Assembly (NCBI GenBank): GCA_035772735.1
Contig: JASDFA010000016.1
Location: forward strand, 143,852,501 to 143,916,500
Length of the DNA stretch: 64,000 bases
Origin: Datura wrightii
Taxonomy: Eukaryota > Streptophyta > Magnoliopsida > Solanales > Solanaceae
Reading direction: 5' to 3'
The notes beneath the pieces are model-generated. The model searched no databases. It was not told the DNA's origin and worked only from the letters and a program-made list of their open reading frames with translations. Shown in pieces: positions 21,886 through 32,429 of the stretch; the first letter of the stretch is position 1, and each line of letters opens with the position of its first letter. The position numbers and the translations under genes are program-made.

Positions 21886-22411
21886 GGACCTCTTCCTAGT
21901 TACCAGGTCCTTTATGAACTTGGCATACCCAGGAATCTATTCTAATGCCTCGACTAGTGGGATATTCACAGACAATTATTTCAGCATTGCCAAGAACTTC
22001 TGGAACTTCCCATCATCCGTCTTCTATTTCATCCTATGAAGGAATGGTGGGGGTGGTTGAGGGATAGGCCTAAGAATCTGTGTGGACTCTTTTTTCTTAC
22101 CTTTGTTCGCCCTAGACTCCTTTGCATCACCTAGAGCCTTGGTCAATTCAGCCTCACCTGCAATAACCTATTCAGCAATGTACTCCTTATCATCCAACTC
22201 AATCTTCTTCTGTCTTTCCATCTCAACTACAACTGGTCAGGGAGGGTTAATGGTGGTCTTCCCACTCCTAGTCATCACAGATATACAGTGACTGTCATTT
22301 TTTAGATTTTGGACTTTGTTGTTAAGAAGTGTACCTTTCTGCCTTTGGTTCAGGGATGCAGACATTTGCCCTATCTGCTACTCAATCTTCTTGATCGATG
22401 TGTCATGTGAT

Positions 22412-23754
22412 TCAACTTCTAGCTTCTAGGGATTTTGCTTTCTTAAGTAGCTCACCCATCATCCTCTCTAGCTTTGAGGGTCCAGCATCACCCTCTTGAG
22501 CCCTCGGAGGAACATATGAACCTCTGCGGTCATTGCGGTAACCATAATTCTCTCCATTTGCCTTCTCACTCACAACCTCTGTTTCTGTCCCTGTACTTGC
22601 TCCTATTGTAGTTTTCTTTGTACTGGTTCTGACCTTGATTTCTAGAACCTTGGCTCCAAGTGTCCTGACCAGATCCTTGGGCGTTGGCCCAAAAACCTGC
22701 CACCTGGTTGTCCAAGAAGTTTGCCTCCTCCTTGGAGTCAGACTGTTCATTCCCTAGTTCCTGACCCTGAGCTTGCATTTACCTTCTAAGCTCCATACCC
22801 CATAATATTCTTTGTGAGTAGGTCTAAAGATGTCCTCATATGAGCCAACTTCTGATCATGCACTTCCTCTTTCCTGCATTGCTCTGCAGTCATCCCAATA
22901 GCATATGTACCTACATCTACTTCAGCTTCCTTTGTATGCCAGGCTCTATTTATTTTGGTCACTCAGTCTAGTGTGGTAGTTGCTTGATTCCATGAGTGAC
23001 TCATCAGTGCTCCTCCCCCCACTATATATGCTACAGCCTTAGTGTTGTTGTTCAAAGACCTGTAAAAAAATTTCAACAAACTGTCATTGGGAATTTTGTG
23101 ATTTGAGAACTTTGTTAGCTTCTTCTTAAATCTCAACCATGTCTTATAAAGTGCCTCTGTCTTCAACTGTCAGCAATTGTATATCTCATCATTTAGCTAT
23201 AGCATCTTGGAAGATGGGAAGAACCTTTCCAAGAAGGCTTGTTTTAGCTTCCTCCTATTGGTGATGGAGTCATTAGGCAGCTCTGACAACCACAGTGTGG
23301 CCTCTCAAGATAGGGAGAATGAAAAGAGACTCAACCTGATGGCGTCTTGGCTCACACCTGGCAACCTGTATGACTTGTATATACCTAAAAATTTCATTAG
23401 ATGAAGGTTTGCATCATCAACTTCATTACTACTAAACACTCCTTTCATGTTGAGAAACTGAATTATGGTGCTAGTGATGTCAAATTTTTCCCCATCAGGA
23501 AAAGGTGGGGGTACAATTGCTCCTATTGATCCAGCTTCATCAATATCTGAATCCTCATCATCATAACGAGGATCATATTTGTGGAACTGGTGTTGCCCAT
23601 GGCCTCTGTTACCCCTTCCCTAATGGCCAACATTAACTACCTCCTCATGAGCATCCTCTGCCCCTTGCAGGGCAGCTTGCCAAGCTAAGTCCGCCTGCTG
23701 GGCTTCAACAGCTAATCTGGCTTGCATCTGCTCAGGGGTTTCGTTGCGGTCCAT
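22412..23754 (-). pseudogene. Athila/Tat-like gag
   Basis: The start is the ATG whose complement is at 23752-23754 (MDRNETPEQMQARLAVEAQQADLA). The capsid core is recognisable: a segment reading ATLWLSELPNDSITNRRKLK, then FLERFFPSSKMLQLNDEIYN and, after a stop near 23170, the frame 22963-23166 (TEALYKTWLRFKKKL). This is the pattern of the plant Retrotrans_gag family. The C-terminal part is Gln/Asn-rich low-complexity sequence (22566-22778) and then 22412-22750 in a shifted frame, ending in a helix LERMMGELLKKAKSLEARS. I see no zinc knuckle. Stops at about 23620, 23170 and 22960 disable it. Confidence 0.8.
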
Positions 23755-23931
23755 TTTTCTCAGAGTTTGTTCTAGCTCAAGATCAAGTGGAATCGGAGGG
23801 TTTCTGCTTCGTCGAGTACTTGGTATTCACTAAGTGACAACCTGGGTAGATCCATAAACAAAAGAAAACATAAATGAGAAAATAAAGACTGAAAGTTAAA
23901 CACAAGCAATTAATCTAGTTCTAAGCCATAT

Positions 23932-23949
23932 TCCCCGGTAATGATGCCA
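23932..23949 (-). other. Primer-binding site, tRNA-Asp type (18 nt)
   Basis: Minus strand TGGCATCATTACCGGGGA, four bases from the LTR end. It resembles the complement of the 3' end of plant tRNA-Asp, the usual primer of Athila/Tat-type elements, with three mismatches. The similarity stops at 18 nt. Confidence 0.85.
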
Positions 23950-23953
23950 TTTT

Positions 23954-25586
23954 TGATAATGCTCAAATCACACCCCTATAAAAGTATGATGAGGACGTTG
24001 TCAATAAAGAACCCAACTAAGTTGGGGTCAATCACACAGGGAATATGGTCAGGATATAGACTAACGCTAGTATTTATGCTTTTTAGTACAATTAATTTCC
24101 TAACTGGGGGTTTAAAAGAAAGAATCAAGTAAGAAAGTAGTAGATTGTGGTTGTGATCAAGTTATGCAATTAACTAGGGAAGTGTTTCCCATGGATTCAT
24201 AACAACTTTGGGTTATTAAACTAGTGATCTATCTCAACACTTACCCTATAGAACTGATAACATGGATTCATCCAAATGACTGATTCGTCTCTATTAAATG
24301 ACTATACTAAATCAGTCAATTAGGTCTCTTGAGTGTTTTCACTTTAACCATTATCAACTATTCCAAATTAACTATCCTGCGACCGCAGCTCAAGTTATTC
24401 AATGAAACTTAAAGTTCAAGGCTTTGTTGTTTTTCTCTTTTGCTAATCTCTACCTCTCTAGGTTCAAGCAAGTAGAGAAGTTGGGAAAGTCCTAACATTT
24501 CTTATCGTTAAAATACTTTTATGATGAAGAGATAAACAATACAAGCATGTGTATTGATTTAGAATCACTTTCTATTAACCCTAGTTAGTTAATTCACCAT
24601 GGTTCCAACAACTCTAGTTGTGGAAGTTTAACTATTCATGATTACAAGAAAAGAATTAGATTTCATAAAATAAAATATAATTAACAACTTGCAATGATGA
24701 TTGAAGAAAAACCCAATTGATTATTGCACAATCAAATATGATCAACTCAAAAACAATCAATGGAATCTCAAAGAAATTCGTGTAGTTGATCTCCAAATAA
24801 TGTTAGGAAAACCAAGAAAAAATGATTACAATAACAATGAATCAGTCTCCTTAAAGAAAATAACCTAAAAAGTAGTTATACAAATAATTGAAAACCTTTT
24901 TAAAATTAACAAGATAACTGCTAAAACTGCTGCCGCCAGGTCCTATGGGTCGTAGCATGAGTCGTGGCTTTCCTTGAAATCTTCTAAGTCTTGGGAGAAG
25001 GTATAACTCGTACAATGACACTAGGAGTCATAGGTTGCCTGTTGTGGTCTGATCTTGTAAAGTCTGGTGTCCTTTGGAATTTGTCATGAGTCCACAGTAC
25101 GGTCGATACATTATTGTTATGACTCGTGTTCTCTATTCGTACTTTGAGACTTGCCAACTTTTCATGCTCAATGGATTTCACCACGGCTCCTTGGTACGAG
25201 TCATATGTTGTTGTCATGACTCGTGCATTCGATTCATACCAGGAACTCAAGCAAGTGCAAACTTCTGCTTCTTTCATGACTCCTTGGTATGACTCATACC
25301 TTGACTATATGACGGATACCAAGAGACATACTTAGCCTCATCACTTGTTCATAGCCTCTGGTTTTTATCACGGCTGCATGGTACAGCTCGTACCACCAAG
25401 GTGTTTCTCGTACTGAGGATTGCACTTGGCCCATTTTCTGTACTTTTTCCTATCCTTTTCTAGAATTCAACTCCAAAACATGATTTTCCTAAAAACAAAG
25501 TAAAAGCACCTCATATCCGTATAAACATACCCAATCAAGCATTTTTCCCAAGTTTTAAGTATCGAAAGTGTTGTAAACCCACAACA
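23954..25586 (-). repeat. 5' LTR of the minus-strand Athila/Tat-like element
   Basis: About 1.63 kb. The 3' end (plus-strand TGATAATGC at 23954) is fixed by the primer site. The 5' end at TGTTGTGGG (complement ending 25586) is less certain. The LTR carries an array of TACGAGTCATA-like words at 24944-25393, some 200-640 bases from its start. Confidence 0.7.
24944..25393 (-). repeat. Array of paired CATGACTCGT / TACGAGTCAT words in an LTR
   Basis: Words such as CATGACTCGT (25215), TACGAGTCATA (25195), GTATGACTCATACC (25287) and CAGCTCGTACC (25384) recur in pairs separated by roughly 60 bases. They are inverted partners of each other. Confidence 0.6.
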
Positions 25587-25604
25587 CATAAAAAATTTTA
25601 GTTG

Positions 25605-25877
25605 CAGCTGAAGAATAGAGGTAGACCTGTGACTGTTGAGGAGATGGTGGCGCTAAAGGAGCGATACCCACTCAAAGAGAGTGTAATGATGATGTGAAAA
25701 GTGGGCTCGGCATTTGATGAGCCATTGGATGATGATGAGCCTACAATACTGACTAATGTTGTTGATGATGATGAGGAAGATGATGCCACCACGAGAGCTA
25801 TGCAGGTTGATAATGCAAACAGAGAGGATTATGATGATGATTAGGAGTATAATCCTGATAATGATGACTTTTCTTAG
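25605..25877 (+). pseudogene. Acidic C-terminal tail of a retroelement coding region
   Basis: One frame reads QLKNRGRPVTVEEMVALKERYPLKES, then after a stop (25697) VGSAFDEPLDDDEPTILTNVV, a run of Asp/Glu, and a stop at 25875-25877 with another stop near 25842. Low-complexity Asp/Glu tails of this kind are known at the end of plant Ty3 coding regions that precede the GAGGACAGTG block. No catalytic domain remains, so the family cannot be set more exactly. It reads against the neighbouring LTR (23954-25586), which probably replaced its upstream part. Confidence 0.5.
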
Positions 25878-25929
25878 AGGCCCAGAAAGTTCTTTTTCTC
25901 TCCCTACTTGATATGATATATTTGTGCAC

Positions 25930-27661
25930 TGGAGACAGTGCACTGTTTAAGTGTGGGGTGGAAGAAATAAATTTCCTATTTATTCTATCTTTTCCAAAAT
26001 TGTAGTGGATTGTAGCAATAGTTGTTAAACTTTTGCGTTAGTAGCTTGGTTTGTAATAGTTAGTATGTGGATGGTTATTTAAAATTGATGCTTAATATGT
26101 GCTTGTTCGTCTCTAGTGTTTTTGTTTTGTTAATTGAGAGTCAAACTTTTTTATGTTCATCATAGAGGCAGTTACCCTTCCCGAATATGGATGGATGACC
26201 ACCGTATTAAGGGAAACTTAGTCATAATCTTTTTCATTTTTAGGATGAAGTCAAAAACTATCACTTGTGTGCTCTTGATACTCCACTTAAAAGCTAAGCT
26301 AGAAGCAATGAAGTGATCATCGTAAATGCATAAGAAGTGAGAATTTTTATTTTTCTCGTTGCTGGTCATATGTATAGAACAAATTTCGGGCCATGAGAGA
26401 CACATAGGTTCTTTAATTTGACTCAAAAAAATCCTAAGGCTTAATAATGAAAGAATTCATTCAATTTGATTGTGTGAATATGTGGCCATAAAAAAACTGA
26501 CTCAGATCATGATGCCATGAGGGGTGAGCTTGAATTGTTGTGTTTTATACATATTGTAACATCAAGAACTTGCCTGAGTATGTATAGGATAGCTAGTTTC
26601 CAAAGAGGTAAGATGTGATTAAGACATTTCTTTGAAAATTTCAAGTAGTCCATTGTTGTTGTACCTTCCTGAACATTATCCCTAGTTAACCTTATTGAGC
26701 CATAAGGCTTAATTTTCTTCTCAGCCACAAAAGTAACCTATTCCCTTTGTCATGTGACCTCCAGAATTTTTATCCAAAGATAGTCTGAGGCACTTTGAGA
26801 TTTAAGAATGAAGTTTCAATTGAAGTAGAAAAAAGTTAAGGGAAAGGAAAGAAAGAAAAAAATGCGGATGGCAAGATGAGAAAAAACGAAAAGAGGGATG
26901 CCCCAACAAAATAACATGTCTACTTGTTGCTAGAACATAAATGAAAATTTTTTTAATGGTTGATTATTCTTGTTGAATTTTTAAGCAGAAACTAGTAGTC
27001 AAGTAGTATAAAGAGGGGTATGAGAAAAGAAAAGGGGATTAGTAAAAGAAAAAGTGAGCAGTGAGGAAAAAAAGAGGTGGACAAGAAAGATGAGGTGAAA
27101 ATGTCTTAAAGTGCTTAGGATTGGTAGCCACTATAAAATGAAAATCATTCCTACCGGTCCTTTAGCCGACATTACAACTAGTAAAAGTCCTCATGATCTT
27201 ACTCTTTTTGAAGTGATTAAGTAATCTGATTGTACATGAGAGGCAAGCCTGTGGTATGTTACATGTGTATGAAACCTCATTTGTAAGAATGAGTGTGCCT
27301 TGATTACTATGTTCCAAGCTTTTATTGATAATATGAGGGAAGGAACATTACTAAATAGGTGAGGGAATAAGTTGATCAAAATCATTGTATTATGTGCTAC
27401 AGTTTTCATACTTAATCATGTTGGCCCTGTTTCGAAAAAGATGAGTCATTTATAGAAAATATGTAGTTTCGAATGTAAAGAGCTTCTTTGTGTATGTGTT
27501 GTGGATTGATTATGAATTAATGAACCACTTAGTCATGTGCTATATTCTAATTGCTTGAGTGAAAGTTAATAGACGTGACAAGTGGTATGGAAAAAAAGAA
27601 GTGTTTGTTGCATATAAATAAGGATTGTTCGAGTATGAACAATAGTTTAAGTGTAGGGTGG
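25930..27661 (+). other. 3' noncoding region of the plus-strand Athila/Tat-like element
   Basis: About 1.7 kb without a credible coding frame. It has an A/G-rich part (26820-27090) and ends in the polypurine tract GTGTAGGGTGG. Similar long A-rich trailers occur in 36720-38940. Confidence 0.6.
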
Positions 27662-29196
27662 TGATATTGGAGATATTCTTATGCCCATTTGCCATACTTT
27701 TACCCATCTTTTACCTTGTTTTGAGATGTTTATCCTTATGAAATGCATGATTTCATGAATGTATATGTTAAATGAGCTAACAAGTATTTTTAGATGGTTT
27801 TAGCAGGTAACAGGTGGAAACAGACTCAAAAATGGTCCAAGGTGTGAAGAAAGAAGAATTCGAGAAAAGTTGTCCTGGTGAGATAGCTGGCATGGCGCAC
27901 CAGCCACCAATTTTAGAGAAAATTATACTCAGACTGGTGCTATAGCTGGTGTGGCATGCTAGAGCCCAAACTTTAGAAGAATTTTAATCAACACCTTGGC
28001 GAACTGAGTGGAGTGCGCACCAGAGGAGTTCAGGACTTTGGAAAATTTCTAACACTGTGGTGCAGTGGAAGGTACGGTGCGCCAAAGCCCAGATTTGCAT
28101 AATTTGACTAACACCTCGGCGATATGGATGGTGCAACACGCCAGAGACCAAACTTCATAGAAAATTCAAGCCAAGTGTAGCGAGATCAGTGGTGCGGTGT
28201 GCCAGGGCCTATTTGAGGCGGATTTTCTAAGTCTAAAAGTTGAACCGCTTGAGGGGAAAAAAGTCATTTATTACCTAGCTTATAAACACCCAGTCTAGGG
28301 AATTTTTTACTATATTATCTTTCAACAGAAGATCAAAATTGTCGCAGTCTTTTTGAGGGAGAGACAAGAAGTTCATTTTTTTCAAGGTTTTTCTTCTTTA
28401 CTTTAACTTTGTTAATTCAAATGATGAATTCTTGGGTTTTATAATTGAACATGAGTGGCTAAACTCCTGTTCTGGGGTTTTGGCCATGGCTGATGGCTGT
28501 AGATTGATTGTTCACTTATGCTAGACTTCAGTTCTTCTTTTAAAGATTGTTTATGCTTACTTGTTTTTATTGCTTATTCGTTAGACTGATCATCTTACGA
28601 ATATTATCTATTAGCCCTTGGTTGAACTTGGGAAAGGGAACTAAGAGGGTTAAACAAAAGCATAAAATAGGTTTCAATTAGTTCAAGAGTTGATTTCATT
28701 GTTGAGGATAGGAATATACCCTGCAACCCTATTTAGTTAAAACAAGTATCATCAACCTCCGTCTCATGTGTCTCCTACAACCATAGGGATATAGGTGTTA
28801 GGATTCATGAGATAGTTCTTGCATATTCAGGGGAATAGTATGAAATGAAATAGTAACTTGCAACAAGCAATCTTAGAAGAATTTTGTTTTGTGTATTCGA
28901 ATCCTAGAACTCAACCTGAAAGAAGAAGTGCCAAAATCCTGAATTTCTATCACCATTTGAATTATAAACATTTTGCAAACAATTCTAGTTTCTTAGTTTA
29001 ATTAACATTTCAAGTAGAATAATTCCCAAAACCATTTTCCCCTTTTATTTTAATTTTCTGAATAGTGAAATAAATGTTCAAAACTTAAGCAATCAGTCTA
29101 TCAAGTCTCTGTGGGTATGATATCAGAACTTTACCGTCCTATATTACTTGACGACCATGTGTGCTTGGCGACATAAAGTGGATTTGAATGACATCA
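27662..29196 (+). repeat. 3' LTR with TGAT...ATCA ends
   Basis: 1535 bp, starting TGATATTGG after the polypurine tract and ending GACATCA. A six-unit 60-bp array lies at 27845-28209. The next bases are GGGTT; no second copy of this LTR is in the window. Confidence 0.75.
27845..28209 (+). repeat. Six tandem 60-bp units in the LTR
   Basis: Each unit ends in a variant of GGTGCGGCGCGCCAGAGCC: GGCATGGCGCACCAGCC (27890), GGTGTGGCATGCTAGAGCC (27948), GGAGTGCGCACCAGAGG (28010), GGTACGGTGCGCCAAAGCC (28071), GGTGCAACACGCCAGAGAC (28130) and GGTGCGGTGTGCCAGGGCC (28191). The repeats stay in register at 60 bases. Confidence 0.85.
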
Positions 29197-29608
29197 GGGT
29201 TGCGAACCTCAAGATATCTATCATGAGCACCCAATACCACCCATATAATTCGAAATATATCCTCCCCCTGCTTCCTTCTTTGCTCTATTGAGTCAAACTG
29301 GGGGGAGAGTGTCTGACTAGCAGAATCCTCACCTATGGACTCCTTAGAAGATATATCAATCTATTGTCCACTAGACTGGGCTATGGCCTGTTTCTCTAAT
29401 GATTGGGATGAAGATACCTGAGATGGGCTTCTACTAAATCCACTCTGGTGGAGTGAGCGGGTGACAAGGCCAAGCTAGTTTTATAGTCTTCCTAGTAGCC
29501 GGAGGCTGATACTCCTCAATATCTTCATACCAGAGTCGGGACCTATTTTGTGCATTGGCCTTGCCACTCCTTGGTGTTTCTCTTTTTGGTTTTGTTTCTT
29601 GTGATCAT
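29197..29608 (-). pseudogene. Coding remnant after the leader of the minus-strand element
   Basis: A first ATG has its complement at 29606-29608, but the better coding-like frame is shifted from it. That frame reads QVSSSQSLEKQAIAQSSGQ, a stop, IDISSKESIGEDSASQTLSP and EDIFRIIWVVLGAHDRYLEV. A Ser/Gln/Glu-rich start followed by a hydrophobic stretch is compatible with the N-terminus of a gag-like or extra ORF1 protein, but I do not recognise a domain. It stops at the junction with the neighbouring LTR. Confidence 0.4.
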
Positions 29609-29649
29609 GCAACAAACATTTAGCACATTGTATTGAACAACTTAAATAC

Positions 29650-29890
29650 AAAAAGCACTATTCAATTGGCAGGGGAAAAGATGGTCCACATCTTGAAGAT
29701 GGGAACCGCATATTATATCGTCTTTTTTAAACACAGAACTAGTCTCATTGGTTTAATTTCCCGAATAGGATGCGGCTCATCTTTTAAAAAGACGGTCAAC
29801 ATCTTGAAATGTTAATTGGCAAAACAACCTGGTCTCTCTATTTCAAAAAGCAAAACAAAATGCAGTCCGTCTATTCAAAAATAGCCTATT
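29650..29890. repeat. Leader copies of the LTR words GATGGTCC / GACGGTC
   Basis: GATGGTCCACATCTTGAAGA (29680), GACGGTCAACATCTTGAAA (29791) and CAGTCCGTCTATTCAAA (29862) repeat words of the LTR array at 31425-31725. The LTR and leader of one element therefore share them. Confidence 0.55.
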
Positions 29891-30430
29891 CTTTAAGATT
29901 AAATAGGGGAAAGCGACATTTGACAATATTTTTATTACTTTAAAGCATACAATGCAAACAGGGAAAAATACAATCGTCTTTCACTTGGATAGACAACGAT
30001 TTTCATCATATACTCAAGCACATTCAAACATTGCCCCATCCATTTTCAAACAAATCCCCCAAGTTCTCCCCCCATTTCAAGTTCCAAGCCAAGGTGTTCA
30101 ATTACCCATAAAAAATACACATAAATTTAGAGCTCAAAATCAAGTACCACACCTAATTAAGTTTTTCAGATAGGAAGGTGTGGTGTGTGAGGAGTGAAAA
30201 TGCTCAGTTCTTGGAGCAATGCAGCCCTAGGTACTCGAAGTCTTTTGATACTAGAATGATGGAAATTGGTGCGTGCATGTGTACGGAGAAAATGATATGC
30301 AAGTTTGCAAGCTTTTCCAGGTTCAATATGGTGATTTTTCATAAAGAAAGGGAAGAGAAGAAGGTAATGGAACGTGAGGGAGTACAGGTGAGGTCCCATC
30401 TTTTAATCCTTGACTTAAGTCATGCATCAG

Positions 30431-30459
30431 TCCGGGTTCGATCCCCGGTAATGACGCCA
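30431..30459 (-). other. Extended primer-binding site: 29-nt match to the tRNA-Asp 3' end
   Basis: The plus-strand sequence reads like the sense 3' end of tRNA-Asp: acceptor strand GGTAATGACGCCA at 30447-30459 preceded by a full T arm, CCGGGTTCGATCCCCGG at 30432-30448. From memory of plant tRNA-Asp I count 25 of 29 positions matching. Usual sites end at 18 nt, as at 23932-23949. Confidence 0.75.
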
Positions 30460-30465
30460 AATTAA

Positions 30466-31888
30466 TCGATCAATATCTCCCTTGATCCACCTCAACTAGT
30501 GAGTATGTATGCGATCGATATAATATAATTACCCAACTTTAGAGTAGGAGTTGTATCCAAAGAGACTTGTTAGGCCAATATTATCAAGTAATTTCAAATA
30601 TGATTTGTGAGTTGAGAGTCTATTCAAATTAGGAAAAAGAGAGACACTATAACTATGAATTTAAATTCTTGAAGTTGTAAATCAATAGTAGGAAAAACTA
30701 GGGAAGTGTCCCCAAATTTGGGTTGATCCCCTTAAATTATTCAAAAAGGATAATTGAGGATGGGCTTATGGTGAATATGCAAGCAATCAACTTAGGCAAC
30801 CAATAGGTGTCTTTCAATAATCCCAATTGTATCAATCTACATCAATTTTGACAAATTCATGAGAACTTTATTCTACCCGATTGTATTTTGCTAATTGCAT
30901 TCCTACTATATCTAGGTGAATCCATTAAACAAGGGTTAGAGCTTTGAGTCACTATTGATTGATGCTACCTAAACCCAAAATGGCTTTCTCAAGCACAATA
31001 AACATAGTTGGAAAAGATTGAATGACTTTCATCACTAATCACATTTTACGAACCCCAAATCAATCAAATATTCTCAAACCCATAATCAATTTCACCTAAT
31101 TGAGATTATTAGGGTTCACAAACCCATTGAGTTCACAACCCTAAATCTGGATTTAGTTACCCATAATAAAAGAAAAACAAGAAGAAGAAAACAAAGAAGA
31201 AAGCAAGTAATTAGATTTATACTTGCAAAGCAATAATGAGAGAAGAAAACTTGAATTGAGAAACTTGATCTTCAACTTCAATTACAATGTTCAATCTATG
31301 GAGAGAAAAATAAAAAAACTAGCTAAAAGTATCTCTCAAAATCTAAACTCACTCTCCTAAAAAAGACTATTTATACTAAATTTCTAAAACCCCAATTTAA
31401 TTCAAATTTGGAGGGTCCCAATTCGTAGAGATGAACCATCTTATGGATAGACAATACGTAATTGAACCATCACTTGGTTTTCATGTTCTGCTTGGGTTCG
31501 TCCATCTTTTGACTGACGGACCATCTTTTGGAAAGACGGTCCGCACATTTGAATCATCAAATGCTTCAGTGTTTTTCATGGCCTTGATCCTATTTTCTGA
31601 TTGGCGGACCATCATTTGAAAAGATGGTACACATCTTGAACCGTCAGTTGTATACCACTTGGAGGTGTTCTCTAGATCACAAGGCATTTGAGGATATGGA
31701 CCGTCTATTCAAAGAATGGTCAGTCTTTTTCTCCAGTTCTGGCAGACTTAAGTGATTTCCATGCCTCCTTTTATCAACCCATTAGGTTCCTAAAATAATA
31801 GAGTTAGTTTTGACTTAAAGTAGTACTTAAAGGCATGCAGAACTCCATGAAAAGAAGTAAGAGTGTGTCTCAAACTCCTGACACATCA
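30466..31888 (-). repeat. 5' LTR of the minus-strand tRNA-Asp element
   Basis: About 1.42 kb. The 3' boundary is approximate and follows from the primer site; the 5' start TGATGTGTCAGG has its complement ending at 31888. The array of GACGGTCC words is at 31425-31725. Confidence 0.65.
31425..31725 (-). repeat. Four-unit array of GACGGACCATC...GACGGTCC words
   Basis: Units begin at about 31431, 31515, 31604 and 31697, 84-93 bases apart. The best unit has GACGGACCATCTTTTGGAAA directly followed by GACGGTCCGCAC, an imperfect hairpin. Confidence 0.65.
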
Positions 31889-32425
31889 TGTAGTCCCTGG
31901 TATATTGCTAGCAATTTCAGGAATAAGAATCTGCTCAGCTCCACTCCCATTATCTGAAATATCCATATTCACTCCATCACATTCATTATTTAACATATCT
32001 TGTTGGTCTTAAGATAAGTTGTGGTTCTCTATCGACCTTCAAACCATGTATACCCTTAAAATAGGTCTAGCATCATCTTTCATATAACTATAGAGACTAA
32101 CTTAATCCTTTATCCTAAAAAGATATGCCCTTTGTTTTTACTACAAGTGTGCATGTAAGTGATTATAAGATCTTTCAACTCATAAGTTAATTCACAATTG
32201 GTAATGATTTGGTACATAAAATCATCACACGCAACATCTCTATGCACATTCATCACTACTGTCTCTACCATGTCTTCGCATTTCCAATGCTAAATATACC
32301 GATTATTAGACTTGATCCACTCACTATAGCAATCACACTCTATTATAATTTCATCCCTCCATTAATGATGTTCGAGATACTTAAAGATATTTTATTTTAA
32401 AATAAAAAATTGGTCATGACATAAG
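31889..32425. other. Unassigned interval
   Basis: No gene recognised. A short minus-strand stretch at 31895-31990 reads NMDISDNGSGAEQILIPEIA without a stop, which looks like coding remnant but fits no family I know. The rest is AT-rich and featureless. Confidence 0.35.
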
Positions 32426-32429
32426 AGAA

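Larger units (their letters stand above)
21064..23953 (-). mobile_element. Athila/Tat-like internal region: gag and protease only
   Basis: Read on the minus strand from the tRNA-Asp primer site: leader, gag, protease, then the conserved hairpin and a 3' noncoding part cut by the family B LTR. RT, RNase H and integrase are missing: the protease is followed within ~80 bases by the hairpin that normally sits after the coding region. The same arrangement is present in the upstream duplicate, so this was a non-autonomous or internally deleted element before duplication. Confidence 0.82.
25595..29196 (+). mobile_element. 3' half of a plus-strand Athila/Tat-like element
   Basis: The fragment starts inside a coding sequence at about 25595, right against the minus-strand LTR, so its 5' half is missing. 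It holds the tail of a coding region, the GGAGACAGTGCACTGTTTAA block typical after such coding regions, about 1.7 kb of A-rich 3' noncoding sequence, a polypurine tract (GTGTAGGGTGG, 27651-27661) and a 1.5-kb LTR. Confidence 0.75.
29197..31888 (-). mobile_element. 5' part of a minus-strand element with tRNA-Asp primer site
   Basis: Read on the minus strand: an LTR (30466-31888), a tRNA-Asp-type primer site (30431-30459), an ~800-base leader and the start of a coding region that is cut at 29197 by the plus-strand LTR end. The 3' part is missing. The type is Athila/Tat-like by primer site and LTR style; no diagnostic enzyme remains. Confidence 0.7.

Noticed and set aside
27845..28209. CRISPR-like array
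   Set aside because: The units are contiguous 60-bp direct repeats without unique spacers, in a plant LTR.
25595..29196. Envelope-like gene of an Athila element
   Set aside because: Only an acidic tail is left before the 3' noncoding region; no signal peptide or transmembrane segments can be shown.
30431..30459. tRNA-Asp gene
   Set aside because: Only the T arm and acceptor strand are present; no D arm or anticodon arm lies upstream. It sits exactly at a primer-site position beside an LTR.
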